Origin: an uncultured Spirochaetales bacterium
GTDB taxonomy: Bacteria; Spirochaetota; Spirochaetia; Sphaerochaetales; Sphaerochaetaceae
Assembly (NCBI GenBank): GCA_949288415.1
Contig: CASEKE010000052.1
Span: forward strand, 1-35,981
DNA length: 35,981 nucleotides
Direction of reading: 5' to 3'
Part shown: positions 1 to 7,640 of the stretch, piece after piece
Layout of the letters: each line of letters starts with the position of its first letter
Position numbering within the stretch: the stretch's first letter is position 1
Notes under the pieces: model-generated
Told to the model about the DNA's origin: nothing
The model's database searches: none
The model's input: the letters and a program-made list of their open reading frames with translations, nothing else
Made by a program: the position numbers and the translations under genes

Positions 1-136
1 GCTTCGCAACTCCAGGTGTGTATGCGAGCGCCAGGTCCTCCGCCGTCCTGCACGGCTTCGTTGGCACTACGGACACCTTCCCCGCGACCCCGTCCCTCAT
101 GTGGTACTCCAACGCTTTCCTTTCAAGTTCGTCCAT
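1..136 (-). CDS. Malic enzyme, N-terminal fragment (cut by window edge)
   Basis: Reading the minus strand from the ATG at 136 gives [16 protein letters not shown], then [20 protein letters not shown] and YTPGVAK. This is the typical N-terminus of bacterial malic enzymes, which have KALEYH, a VxPTKP segment and LAYxPGVA. The family oxidatively decarboxylates malate to pyruvate and CO2 using NAD(P). Only about 45 codons are present; the malate- and cofactor-binding parts lie outside, and I cannot say whether a phosphotransacetylase-like tail follows. A GAGGAGGA ribosome site sits 7 nt before the ATG, and only 3 nt separate it from the ribokinase stop. It is therefore the distal gene of the nucleoside/ribose operon, or at least translated from the same message. 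Confidence 0.85.
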   Translation of the reverse strand, partial: MDELERKALEYHMRDGVAGKVSVVPTKPCRTAEDLALAYTPGVAK

Positions 137-139
137 AGA

Positions 140-1027
140 TCATTCCTCCTCGAATACTTCATTCCTGTCGGGAATGGATTGCATGGCTCCGCTCCTTGAC
201 ACTGCGATTCCCGACGCCTTGGATGCATGATACAGCGCTTTCCTTATATCGTTGCCATAGATCCTGGATGCGAGAAAATAGCCTATGAACGTATCGCCTG
301 CGGCAGTCGTGTCTACGACGGGGTAGTCGATTATCGGATGATGGATCCTTTTTCCGTCGGAGATCCAGTATGCTCCTGCCTTTCCGACTGTCAGCAGGAT
401 CGAATTGTTGGGATACTTTTTTTCAAGCTCATCCATCATCTTTTCGAAATCATTGCCTTCCGTGCCGGCAAGCCCTGCGCCTTCGATCTCGTTGACGACG
501 ATGATATCGACAAGGTCCAGAGGCAAGGACAATGAAGCCACGTCGAACGGTGCGATGTTGAAGCAGATCTTCATTCCTTTTTTCTTTGCAGTCCGGATGA
601 TCGCATCAAGATTGTTTATCTCGTTCTGGATGACCAGCCAGTCACCTGGACTGAATTTTGAAAATACATCCTGTATCTCGTTTTCTTTTATCGATTTGTT
701 TCCGCCTCCGTACAGTATGATGCCGTTCTGTGCATTCCTGTCCACCTGTATGATGGCATGTCCGGACGGCTCATCCGTGACGGTGACGTTCGATGTATCC
801 GCTCCATATGATCGAAGCAGCCTGAGTATGAACTCTCCATCATGGCCCAGCTTGCCTGCCATAAAGACTTCCAATCCTGCCTTCGCAAGCGATGCGGCCT
901 GATTTGCTCCTTTGCCTCCTGCATTCACAAGGAGTTTTTCGGCGGCCATGGTTTCTCCGGGAGCGATAAAGTGGGGAACCGAGTATACATAATCGATGTT
1001 TAGCGAGCCGTAGTTCAATACTTTCAT
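140..1027 (-). CDS. PfkB-family carbohydrate kinase, ribokinase-like
   Basis: This 295-residue protein has the usual PfkB length. The N-terminal sugar-binding signature GGKGANQAASLAKAG is near residue 37. The C-terminal ATP/anion-hole signature DTTAAGDTF places the catalytic base at Asp245; the usual GAGD reads AAGD here. Ribokinases phosphorylate D-ribose to ribose 5-phosphate in the cytosol. The preceding gene is a nucleoside hydrolase, which releases ribose, so ribose (or deoxyribose) is the most sensible substrate, although sequence alone cannot exclude another pentose or a nucleoside. The start is supported by AAGGAG, which overlaps the TAA of the upstream gene 9 nt away, indicating translational coupling. 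It is the fifth gene of the minus-strand operon that begins at 5100. Confidence 0.9.
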   Translation of the reverse strand: MKVLNYGSLNIDYVYSVPHFIAPGETMAAEKLLVNAGGKGANQAASLAKAGLEVFMAGKLGHDGEFILRLLRSYGADTSNVTVTDEPSGHAIIQVDRNAQNGIILYGGGNKSIKENEIQDVFSKFSPGDWLVIQNEINNLDAIIRTAKKKGMKICFNIAPFDVASLSLPLDLVDIIVVNEIEGAGLAGTEGNDFEKMMDELEKKYPNNSILLTVGKAGAYWISDGKRIHHPIIDYPVVDTTAAGDTFIGYFLASRIYGNDIRKALYHASKASGIAVSRSGAMQSIPDRNEVFEEE

Positions 1028-1036
1028 ACTTTCTCC

Positions 1037-1936
1037 TTACGAAAGAATTCTTTCCCTGAAACATTCGACGGCTTTTCCCGCTGCCACGGCTGATGCCGCA
1101 TAGATGTTCCGTTCGGGAATTGTATGTACTCCGATCTTGCTTTTCCTGAATGTCATGCCCCTCGTCACGTCGCCTTTTAGTTCCACAGCGACATCCTCCG
1201 ATCTATATTCGAAGAGATCCGGGCGGAACAAAGACATCACGGCAAGCGGATCGTGAAGGAATGTATGTCTCTTCCTGTTCTCCTTGTATCTTCTGAGAAG
1301 TTCTCCCAGAAGATCGGTGAGCTCGTCTCCATGGTTCCGTATTTCCTGGTACAACTCTTCCGTGACCGGACATTGGAGAGTAACATCAAGCCCGATTGCC
1401 TTGATAGGTATGGTACTTGAGAAAACTATCGATGCGGCTTCCGGGTCGCAGAACATATTCCATTCGTCGTAATGGAAATAGAAAGCTCCTCCCATCATTA
1501 CGATTTCCTTGACCAGGGGAATCACTTCCGGATACTGCCTTATCAGAATCGCTATGTTCGTAAGCGGTCCGATAGTGACAAGAGTGATTTCATGAGGATT
1601 GTCCATGATCGTTCTTCTGATATATTCGATCGCGGATATTCCTTCGTTGATGTCCAGGTTTTCCATTTCCTCAAGATATTGTATCGGAGGTGTGATGGTA
1701 TCGGCATCGTCGATTATTGGATGTCCTATGCCCGCGTATACAGGTATGTCATTCCTGTCCAGAATGGTCAGCAGTCTCTTTGCGATCTTTGCACGTGCCA
1801 CTGTATTGCGGAATACAGTAGTCACTCCGAGGACGTCCAGTTCGGGCGATTTCAGCGCCAGAGCCAATGCGAGAGCGTCGTCGGCATCGTCTCCGATGTC
1901 AGTGTCGATTATTATTTTTTTTCTGATTTCTTCCAT
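1037..1936 (-). CDS. Nucleoside hydrolase (IUNH family)
   Basis: A protein of about 299 residues with the inosine-uridine nucleoside hydrolase layout. It has an N-terminal Asp cluster for Ca2+ and ribose binding (IIIDTDIGDDADDALAL), then TIGPLTNIAIL, VMMGGAF, NMFCDPEAA and a late HDPLAVM carrying the likely active-site His. The family cleaves the N-glycosidic bond of ribonucleosides to give ribose and a free base. I chose the ATG at 1936 because AAGGAG lies 8 nt upstream; a GTG at 1945 is in frame but sits on top of that ribosome site. The reading frame overlaps or abuts the permease stop (1942-1944), so the genes are coupled. Purine versus pyrimidine preference cannot be read from the sequence. 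The ribokinase downstream fits ribose salvage. Confidence 0.93.
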   Translation of the reverse strand: MEEIRKKIIIDTDIGDDADDALALALALKSPELDVLGVTTVFRNTVARAKIAKRLLTILDRNDIPVYAGIGHPIIDDADTITPPIQYLEEMENLDINEGISAIEYIRRTIMDNPHEITLVTIGPLTNIAILIRQYPEVIPLVKEIVMMGGAFYFHYDEWNMFCDPEAASIVFSSTIPIKAIGLDVTLQCPVTEELYQEIRNHGDELTDLLGELLRRYKENRKRHTFLHDPLAVMSLFRPDLFEYRSEDVAVELKGDVTRGMTFRKSKIGVHTIPERNIYAASAVAAGKAVECFRERILS

Positions 1937-1941
1937 TATTT

Positions 1942-2796
1942 TCACTCCTTCATGCCTGATGTGCTTATTCCCAGTGCGTAGTATTTCTGCAGCGGGAAGA
2001 AGAATGCCAACGGTACTGCAATGGTGACTACTATCGATGCGAATATCTCACCCCAGAGCGTGGCATATTCCTGCTGGAATACCGACTGTGCAATCTGTAT
2101 TACTTGGACGTCTGGAGCATTGGCTGCAAGCAACGGCCACATGTAGGATTGCCACTGATAGAAGAATATCAGCAATCCTGCACTTACCATGATCGGCTTG
2201 GAAAGAGGGAGATATATCTTGTAGAATGTCCGCATCCTGCTGGCCCCTTCGATTATGCTGGCCTCGTAAAGGCTATGCGGAATGTCCTCGTAGGAGTTCT
2301 TGAACAGGAATATGTACGTTCCGTTGGCCACGGCCGGCAATATAAGGGCCGCGCGCGTATTGACCATGTTGAGATTGTATACAAGCGAGTACAGCGGTAT
2401 TGCTATTGCTTCGAACGGAATCATCATGGTGACAACGACAAGCATGAACCAGAAGTTTTTGAACTTGAATCTGATCTTTGCAAATGCGAATCCCGCCATT
2501 GCATTGAAAAGAATTCCGAACAGGACCGTGACTGCACATACGTATACCGTATTAGCCAGCGGCCGCAGGAACTTGTAGGTTCCGAAAAGACTTACGAAAG
2601 ATTCAAGCGTGAATGTGTCAGGTATTAGTGTCTTTGCAGAGAACGGTGCGGCATACTTGAAAATATCGCTGGCAGGTCTTATCGACGATATCAGTGCATA
2701 ATATACAGGGAGTATCAGAAACAGCGCATAAAGCGTCATTACCACATATTTCAATACTGCAAGTGCCAGGTCGGTCTTCTTGATTTTTCTGCTCAT
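1942..2796 (-). CDS. CUT1-type ABC importer permease, MalG-like
   Basis: An inner-membrane permease of about 284 residues with six hydrophobic segments. The cytoplasmic EAA loop, which docks the ATPase, reads EGASRMRTFYKIYLPLSKP near residues 182-200. This loop and the length are typical of MalG-type subunits of carbohydrate importers. The ATG at 2796 is preferred because GGAGG lies 5 nt upstream; an ATG at 2808 is in frame but has no ribosome site and shares one base with the upstream stop codon. It pairs with the MalF-like subunit encoded just upstream. No ATPase gene is in the operon, as is common for CUT1 systems that share one MsmK/UgpC-type ATPase. The neighbouring nucleoside hydrolase and ribokinase suggest a nucleoside or pentose-containing substrate. 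Confidence 0.9.
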   Translation of the reverse strand: MSRKIKKTDLALAVLKYVVMTLYALFLILPVYYALISSIRPASDIFKYAAPFSAKTLIPDTFTLESFVSLFGTYKFLRPLANTVYVCAVTVLFGILFNAMAGFAFAKIRFKFKNFWFMLVVVTMMIPFEAIAIPLYSLVYNLNMVNTRAALILPAVANGTYIFLFKNSYEDIPHSLYEASIIEGASRMRTFYKIYLPLSKPIMVSAGLLIFFYQWQSYMWPLLAANAPDVQVIQIAQSVFQQEYATLWGEIFASIVVTIAVPLAFFFPLQKYYALGISTSGMKE

Positions 2797-2807
2797 GTCT
2801 TCCTCCA

Positions 2808-3731
2808 TCAGTATTTCGGTTTGAGAAGCTTCATCTCAAGCATAACGACTGCGAACGCAAATAGGATCAGCAAAGTTACGATAGCGTAGGATTTTCCGAA
2901 GTCCGCATAGATGAATCCCGTCTTGTAGGCTTCGTACATCAACAGGTTCGTGGATCCCTCTGGACCTCCGAGCGTTATCATATGCACAGGAATGAACATC
3001 AGAAGATTCGATATTGTATCCGATACGACGACAAACATCATCGATCTTCTTATCATCGGAAGAATGATGCTCCATACGAGTCTGATTCTTCCCGTCCCGT
3101 CGATTTTCGCAGATTCGATCACAGACTGCGATACATCCTGTATTCCTGTAAGCAGATATAGCATCCAGTACCCGCAGCCTCTCCAGTTGCAGATGAGGAT
3201 TATGCACATCATCGCCTGTGCCTTGCTCGTGAAGAACGGCTGATTGGCAATTCCGAAGAGACTGAGAAAACTGTTTACAATGCCCTGATTGGGATTGAAC
3301 ATTATGTTCCACAGCATACAAGCCGATGTGAGCGCTATTGCAATCGGCATCATGAATATGACTCTGTATATCGAACTGGTCGTGCTGGGTTTCGATACCA
3401 TCAGCGCCAGAAACAAGGCTATGACAATCTGGGTAGGTGTGGTTATTATGTTGAACTTGAAAGAAACCCAGAGGGAGTTCAGAAAGGTCGAATCCTTGAA
3501 AAGCTGGATGTAGTTGTCCAGCCCGGCGAAGAACTTGCTGCCGGTGAGAAACGATTCGGAGAAAAAACTTCCGACGAATGAAATCAAAATGGGATAGATT
3601 TTGAAAATCAGCAAAAGAGCGAGCGCAGGTCCGACGAACAGCAGTACCTCAAGTCTGCTTCTGAGTTTGTAGTCGTTTCCCGCGAGGCCGGCTGTATGCA
3701 CGTCGTTGCAACTGAAAAGCCTTCTTTTCAT
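2808..3731 (-). CDS. CUT1-type ABC importer permease, MalF-like
   Basis: A 307-residue membrane protein with six main hydrophobic segments and the EAA motif SAKIDGTGRIRLVWSIILP near residues 215-235. The N-terminal cytosolic stretch (about 28 residues) followed by a first helix, LLFVGPALALLLIFKIYPIL, is typical of MalF/UgpA-like subunits. The start at 3731 has AAGGAGG about 10 nt upstream. It forms a heterodimer with the MalG-like subunit. The gap to the binding-protein gene upstream (64 nt) contains a hairpin at 3754-3778, which may lower permease expression relative to the binding protein. Substrate inferred only from context. Confidence 0.9.
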   Translation of the reverse strand: MKRRLFSCNDVHTAGLAGNDYKLRSRLEVLLFVGPALALLLIFKIYPILISFVGSFFSESFLTGSKFFAGLDNYIQLFKDSTFLNSLWVSFKFNIITTPTQIVIALFLALMVSKPSTTSSIYRVIFMMPIAIALTSACMLWNIMFNPNQGIVNSFLSLFGIANQPFFTSKAQAMMCIILICNWRGCGYWMLYLLTGIQDVSQSVIESAKIDGTGRIRLVWSIILPMIRRSMMFVVVSDTISNLLMFIPVHMITLGGPEGSTNLLMYEAYKTGFIYADFGKSYAIVTLLILFAFAVVMLEMKLLKPKY

Positions 3732-3753
3732 TTTTATGGTGCCTCCTTTTGAA

Positions 3754-3778
3754 ATCCGGCCTGCAATGCAGACCGGAT
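3754..3778 (-). promoter_or_regulatory. Intra-operon hairpin after the binding-protein gene
   Basis: The minus-strand transcript can fold into a 10-12 bp stem (arms ATCCGGTCTGCA and TGCAGGCCGGAT, one G-U pair) with a very small loop. No U-tract follows, so it is unlikely to be a full terminator. Its place between solute-binding protein and permeases resembles mRNA-stabilising elements in other importer operons. Confidence 0.6.
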
Positions 3779-3795
3779 GTGGATTTATCCTTTTG

Positions 3796-5100
3796 TTATC
3801 TTGAATATTTAACTAGAAGTCCATCTATCTTCGAGGCCGCCGCATCAAGAGTTTTCTGTACGTCCGAGCCGTTCCTTATGTCTTCGATAGCACTGTCGAC
3901 GACATCCGACCATTCGTTGTAGCCTGGAGTCTTTGGTCTTCCGACCGAGTAGGCGTCGAGATCTGCAGAGAGAAGAGCGTAAACCTCGTGTCCTTCGTAA
4001 TCATCTGCAGTGATCGTCTCGATTCTTTCCTTGTTGCATCCGAGATTGCTCTGGCTGTCGAGGAAGATATCTGAACCTTCCTCGCATGTGATGAACCTTA
4101 CGAAAAGTGCTGCCGCTTCCTTGTTCTTGGAATATGCGTTCACTGCTACGTGCCAGGAATCGCTTCCTACTGCCGGAACTCCATCCTCGAATGCCGGTAC
4201 AGGGCATATCCCGACATTGAGACCTTTCTGCTGGGCTCTTGCATAGCAGACCGGATCGCCGAAGATGAATGCGCATCTTCCTGTATCGAACAGTTCCCTT
4301 CCCTCGTTCGTTGCAACTCCTTTAGGGGAGATTCCGAGTTCGTTGAACCAGCTCTGGTAGAATTTCATCGCCTCGACGCTTTCCGGGCTGTTCAGATAAC
4401 CCGTTGCTGTGAATCCGTCATCGCTCAGCCATCTGGCTCCAAGCGAATTGGCAATCGGCATGACGTTCCATGCTCTATTGACCTGATCCGGTATGAGTCC
4501 CCATGTGACAGTGCTTCCATTTTCCACTTCGACGCACTGCTTTGCGATTTCGACGCATTCTTCCCATGTCATCCGTTCTGTCTCCGATGGGAACTCGATT
4601 CCGTGCCTTGCCAGAATGTCCTTGTTGTATACCATGATCATTCCCGATTCCTTCTTCGGGCCTGTCATGACCTTTCCGTTGTAGGTTGCCGCATTGAGAC
4701 CTGTGCTGGTGAAGGTCGCTTCCAGCTCATCCTTGGACATGTAGTCTTCAAACGGAGCAATGTATCCGCGTACGCTGTAGGACGCCACGAGCGGTGCATC
4801 GACGTTGAATACGTCAAAATCGGAATCCTTGGATTTCATTTTTACTTCGACAAGTTCCATGTACTGATCGAAGGGGTAGGATACGGATTTGACCTTGATT
4901 CCGTACTTTTCATAGAACTTGTCGAATATCTCCTGGCCGACTTCCGTATCCCATGGATCGGTGTGGGAATTGAGGTAAACAAGTTCCTTTGTCTCAGAAG
5001 CTGGTTTTGTTTCGACTGTTGCACTTTCGCTGCTGCCGTTTGCAAACAGCATGCCTGCCGTCATTAGAACGATCAAAGAAATAGTGATAAACTTTTTCAT
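3796..5100 (-). CDS. Extracellular solute-binding protein, CUT1 family 1
   Basis: A 434-residue exported binding protein. It begins with a classical signal peptide (MKKFITISLIVLMTAGMLFA), probably cut before NGSSES. No cysteine follows, so it looks like a soluble periplasmic protein rather than a lipoprotein. The body is a family 1 binding-protein fold, with YNKDIL after the first hinge, FIFGDPVCYA in the middle, and AALFVRFITCEEG near the C-terminus. It should deliver substrate to the two permeases encoded downstream. The nucleoside hydrolase and ribokinase in the same operon suggest nucleosides or ribosides, which would be unusual for this family because known nucleoside ABC importers use BmpA/PnrA-type binding proteins. 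The start has AAAGGAG 8 nt upstream and a strong promoter at 5124-5153. Confidence 0.92.
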   Translation of the reverse strand: MKKFITISLIVLMTAGMLFANGSSESATVETKPASETKELVYLNSHTDPWDTEVGQEIFDKFYEKYGIKVKSVSYPFDQYMELVEVKMKSKDSDFDVFNVDAPLVASYSVRGYIAPFEDYMSKDELEATFTSTGLNAATYNGKVMTGPKKESGMIMVYNKDILARHGIEFPSETERMTWEECVEIAKQCVEVENGSTVTWGLIPDQVNRAWNVMPIANSLGARWLSDDGFTATGYLNSPESVEAMKFYQSWFNELGISPKGVATNEGRELFDTGRCAFIFGDPVCYARAQQKGLNVGICPVPAFEDGVPAVGSDSWHVAVNAYSKNKEAAALFVRFITCEEGSDIFLDSQSNLGCNKERIETITADDYEGHEVYALLSADLDAYSVGRPKTPGYNEWSDVVDSAIEDIRNGSDVQKTLDAAASKIDGLLVKYSR

Positions 5101-5123
5101 CGTTGCGTCTCCTTTTCAATTTC

Positions 5124-5153
5124 ATTATCTTGGTCCAATTGAAAACCAGTCAA
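5124..5153 (-). promoter_or_regulatory. Promoter of the nucleoside/ribose importer operon
   Basis: On the minus strand, TTGACT (5153-5148) and GATAAT (5129-5124) are 18 nt apart, about 24 nt before the binding-protein ATG. The spacer contains CAATTGAAAA (5136-5145, plus-strand reading). The same 10-mer recurs at 5198-5207, so this may be a regulator contact site. Confidence 0.65.
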
Positions 5154-5207
5154 TAAAAAAATTGCATTAATTTTTGCAATGATATGATAATGGAAAACAA
5201 TTGAAAA
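5136..5207. repeat. Direct repeat CAATTGAAAA and ATTGCA/TGCAAT inverted repeat in the control region
   Basis: CAATTGAAAA occurs at 5136-5145 and 5198-5207, 62 bp apart, close to six helical turns. Between them lies an inverted repeat, ATTGCA (5161-5166) and TGCAAT (5175-5180), with an 8-bp spacer. The region is very AT-rich, so chance matches are possible. A role as operator is inference. Confidence 0.4.
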
Positions 5208-5274
5208 TCATCAGATAATTAACTTCATTATATATAATTATATAAAAGATAATTTTTTACATTTTGAAATGTAT

Positions 5275-5334
5275 CAAGCGTTTATTTTTTATTTCTTTGC
5301 AAACTTTTGCAAAAAAATATTTCACAAACGTTTG
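5275..5334. promoter_or_regulatory. Candidate LacI-family operators
   Basis: A perfect 10-bp palindrome with the central CG typical of LacI-family operators, CAAACGTTTG, lies at 5325-5334. A weaker copy, CAAGCGTTTA, lies at 5275-5284, centred 50 bp upstream and so on about the same helix face. The strong copy overlaps the deduced -35 region of the regulator gene itself (TTCACA 5321-5326, CATAAT 5344-5349, 17-nt spacing), which predicts autoregulation. Confidence 0.6.
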
Positions 5335-5355
5335 AAAATGATACATAATTTTGCC

Positions 5356-6357
5356 ATGGATGGAAAACCGACATTGAAAGAACTTGCGGCTATGACGGGA
5401 TTCTCCGTCAGTACCGTTTCAAGGGCGCTGTCAAATGCAGAGAAAGTAAAATACTCGACGAAGAAGAGAATCGATTCCGCGATCGATGAATACTACGGAC
5501 GGAAAAACAGGACCCTCAGCGGGATAATCGGACTCATCGTTCCAGATCTTGCAAATCAGTTTTTCCCTCTCATGCTTACAGGCATAGATAATGTCGCATC
5601 TATTTCAGGATATACTCTGATACTTAGCAACAGCGACGGAAGTCCTGAGAAAGAGGACAAGGTCCTCAATAAGATGATCGACATAGGGGTCGAAGGTGTG
5701 ATATTCGTTTCAAGCGGCAACGCGACCGATTTTACGAGACAGGTTGTATCTTCGGGCATCGTGCCCGTGGTCTTCCTCGATCGTCATCCTTGCATCGATG
5801 GAATCGATTTCATAACTACCGGAAACTACGAGGGCATGTACCAGGCGGCACGGTATCTGCTTACGCTCAAACATAGACGCATCCTTTATCTTGGTGGGAA
5901 ACCCGGTACTTCGACAGAGAACGAACGTCTGTCCGGATTCAAGGCTGCCATGGAGGAAGCTGCACTGCCTGTGGAGGAACGTGATGTCCTCTGTGCCGAT
6001 TTCAGTTTCCAGAAGGGTTATGAGGTTGTCAGGGACCTTCTTTGCGGAAACCGATTCGAATACACGGCGATTGCCGCCGCCAACGACAACATGGCACTGG
6101 GTGCGATCAAGGCCCTTCAGGAAAAAAGGATATCTGTGCCCGACCAGGTGTCCGTGATCGGTTACGACGATATCCCCGGTGCGGAATTCTCCGGCCTTAC
6201 GACGATCAAGCAGCCTTTCGTCGAAATGGGAAGGCGTGCGACATATCAGCTCCTTGCTACGATAAAGGACCCGTTCATTCCTAAACAGACGGTGATACTC
6301 CCGACCACGGTCGTTTTCAGAAATTCATGTGCAATCGCTTCCGATTACACAGGTTGA
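5356..6357 (+). CDS. LacI-family transcriptional regulator
   Basis: A 333-residue regulator starting MDGKPTLKEL. Residues 4-25 (AAMTGFSVSTVSRALSN) form the LacI helix-turn-helix, followed by a hinge and a periplasmic-binding-protein-like ligand domain from about residue 58. It includes GIIGLIVPDLANQFF, VPVVFLDR, AIAAANDNMALGAI and VSVIGYDDIPGAEF. The frame stays open upstream to 5269, but that part is AT-rich and does not look like coding sequence. The ATG at 5356 fits family N-termini. It has no Shine-Dalgarno, yet a CATAAT -10 ends 6 nt before it, so the mRNA may be leaderless. Divergent position implies control of the nucleoside/ribose operon, probably with a nucleoside or pentose as inducer. 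Confidence 0.92.
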   Translation: MDGKPTLKELAAMTGFSVSTVSRALSNAEKVKYSTKKRIDSAIDEYYGRKNRTLSGIIGLIVPDLANQFFPLMLTGIDNVASISGYTLILSNSDGSPEKEDKVLNKMIDIGVEGVIFVSSGNATDFTRQVVSSGIVPVVFLDRHPCIDGIDFITTGNYEGMYQAARYLLTLKHRRILYLGGKPGTSTENERLSGFKAAMEEAALPVEERDVLCADFSFQKGYEVVRDLLCGNRFEYTAIAAANDNMALGAIKALQEKRISVPDQVSVIGYDDIPGAEFSGLTTIKQPFVEMGRRATYQLLATIKDPFIPKQTVILPTTVVFRNSCAIASDYTG

Positions 6358-6807
6358 TATACAAACATATTGCACAATTTCCGATGTATTGCTGCAATTG
6401 CATTTTTCGGTTTAGAATGGACAAGCTCGACAATATGCTGACGAGGATGAAAACAGGGAAGACAGATGGCGGTAGGCTTCCATAGAACATGACAATTCCT
6501 TATTCGATATCGCAAGTCTTTTCTTCGGATAGAGAAACTGAGGAAGAAAAATTTGTCATGGTTGGAATTGTACCGCATGCGGATTTTTTCTGCAATGAAA
6601 GTCTTTGGACTCCTACCGGTTGGATGGTGAGAAGGCCTCCTGGTATCGAAGATCTTGCATTGAAAATCCTCCGATAGCCATATTGCGGGAGAGGATGGGT
6701 TTCACTTTCATCTGCGATAATCTTACCATCGGTTTTGCGGAGGAGGGGAAATCTTGCATATTCTGGCAAGCCGCATAGTAGTTATTGCGGCAGATAGAGG
6801 AGAAAAG
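6358..6807. other. 450-bp gap without a supported gene
   Basis: Short open frames exist on both strands (for example 6489-6677 plus and 6345-6578 minus), but none has a ribosome site, a recognisable domain or a natural protein-like composition. There is a TGCAATTGCA palindrome followed by TTTTT near 6391-6406, which could weakly terminate the LacI transcript. I see no RNA gene or repeat. Confidence 0.5.
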
Positions 6808-7476
6808 ATGCAGGCTATAATGGAGGCGGCATTCGATGCCGTATATCTTTCTTTCGCAATCGTTGCAGGTATATTTCTTGTCGTCAAGGGAAAAGGAAGC
6901 ACAACAGTCGTGCTTTTCGGAATCATGTCCATGATTCTTGGCATCGGAGACAGTTTCCATCTGGTGCCGAGGGTCTATGCACTGTTTACAACAGGGCTCG
7001 AAGCAAATGTACATTCTTTGGGAATCGGGAAGCTCGTAACATCGGTAACTATGACTGTTTTCTATATTCTGCTTTATTTCATCTACAGGATGATATACGA
7101 AAAGAAAAGTATTGCTCTCGATGTCTCCATGGTTTTTCTTGCCGTACTGCGCATCGTGCTTTGTCTTCTTCCGGGAAACAGATGGACGAGTGCAGACGCA
7201 CCTCTCTCGTATGGCATTGCCCGTAATATCCCATTTGCCGCGATTGGAATTCTTCTGATCTGGTTGTTCCACAGAGATGCGAGAAAAAAGATGGACGATC
7301 CGCTTCGCAATATGGATGTCGCCATCTCCCTTTCATTTATCTTCTACATTCCTGTCGTACTTTTTGCCGACAAGTTCCCTCCTGTGGGAATGCTGATGAT
7401 ACCGAAGACGCTTGCATATGTCTGGGTAGTGGCCATGGGCCTGATGTACAGAAAGGAAGCATCCGATAGGAAATGA
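6808..7476 (+). CDS. Multi-pass membrane protein of unknown function
   Basis: A 222-residue protein made almost entirely of hydrophobic segments, about seven predicted helices, with no signal peptide. It starts at the ATG at 6808, with AGAGGAG 5 nt upstream; the frame extends back to 6754 without a ribosome site. Visible conserved-looking patches are GDSFHLVPRVYAL in the first third, LCLLPGNRW in the middle, and a C-terminal TLAYVWVVAMGLMY. I recall similar small hypothetical membrane proteins with a GDxFHLVPR motif in Firmicutes and spirochaetes, but I know no function for them. The gene stands alone, with gaps on both sides. A sensor or transporter role would be speculation. Confidence 0.75.
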   Translation: MQAIMEAAFDAVYLSFAIVAGIFLVVKGKGSTTVVLFGIMSMILGIGDSFHLVPRVYALFTTGLEANVHSLGIGKLVTSVTMTVFYILLYFIYRMIYEKKSIALDVSMVFLAVLRIVLCLLPGNRWTSADAPLSYGIARNIPFAAIGILLIWLFHRDARKKMDDPLRNMDVAISLSFIFYIPVVLFADKFPPVGMLMIPKTLAYVWVVAMGLMYRKEASDRK

Positions 7477-7598
7477 CATTTTCTTAATACAGCCGGAAGT
7501 TTGCGCATCCGGAAAAGAAATATTAAGGAGCATTCATCGACGAAAGATTCCTAGCCGCCTTGCAACCACCTCTATTCCTTTAGTGCGGCTTTATCGGC

Positions 7599-7604
7599 TA
7601 TAAT
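7599..7604 (+). promoter_or_regulatory. Putative -10 box of the ABC exporter genes
   Basis: A perfect TATAAT 37 nt before the exporter start. The -35 region is poor (TTCCTT at 7575-7580 with 18-nt spacing). A 10-codon ORF (7603-7635, MMKHLMKKGV) follows directly but has no support as a gene. Confidence 0.4.
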
Positions 7605-7640
7605 GATGAAACACTTGATGAAGAAAGGGGTGTAGAGGCT

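Noticed and set aside
6489..6677. Small ORF in the 6358-6807 gap
   Set aside because: No ribosome site, no natural composition and no recognisable domain.
7603..7635. Ten-codon leader-like ORF (MMKHLMKKGV) before the ABC exporter
   Set aside because: No ribosome site, and its first codon overlaps the probable -10 box, so it would not be on the transcript in full.
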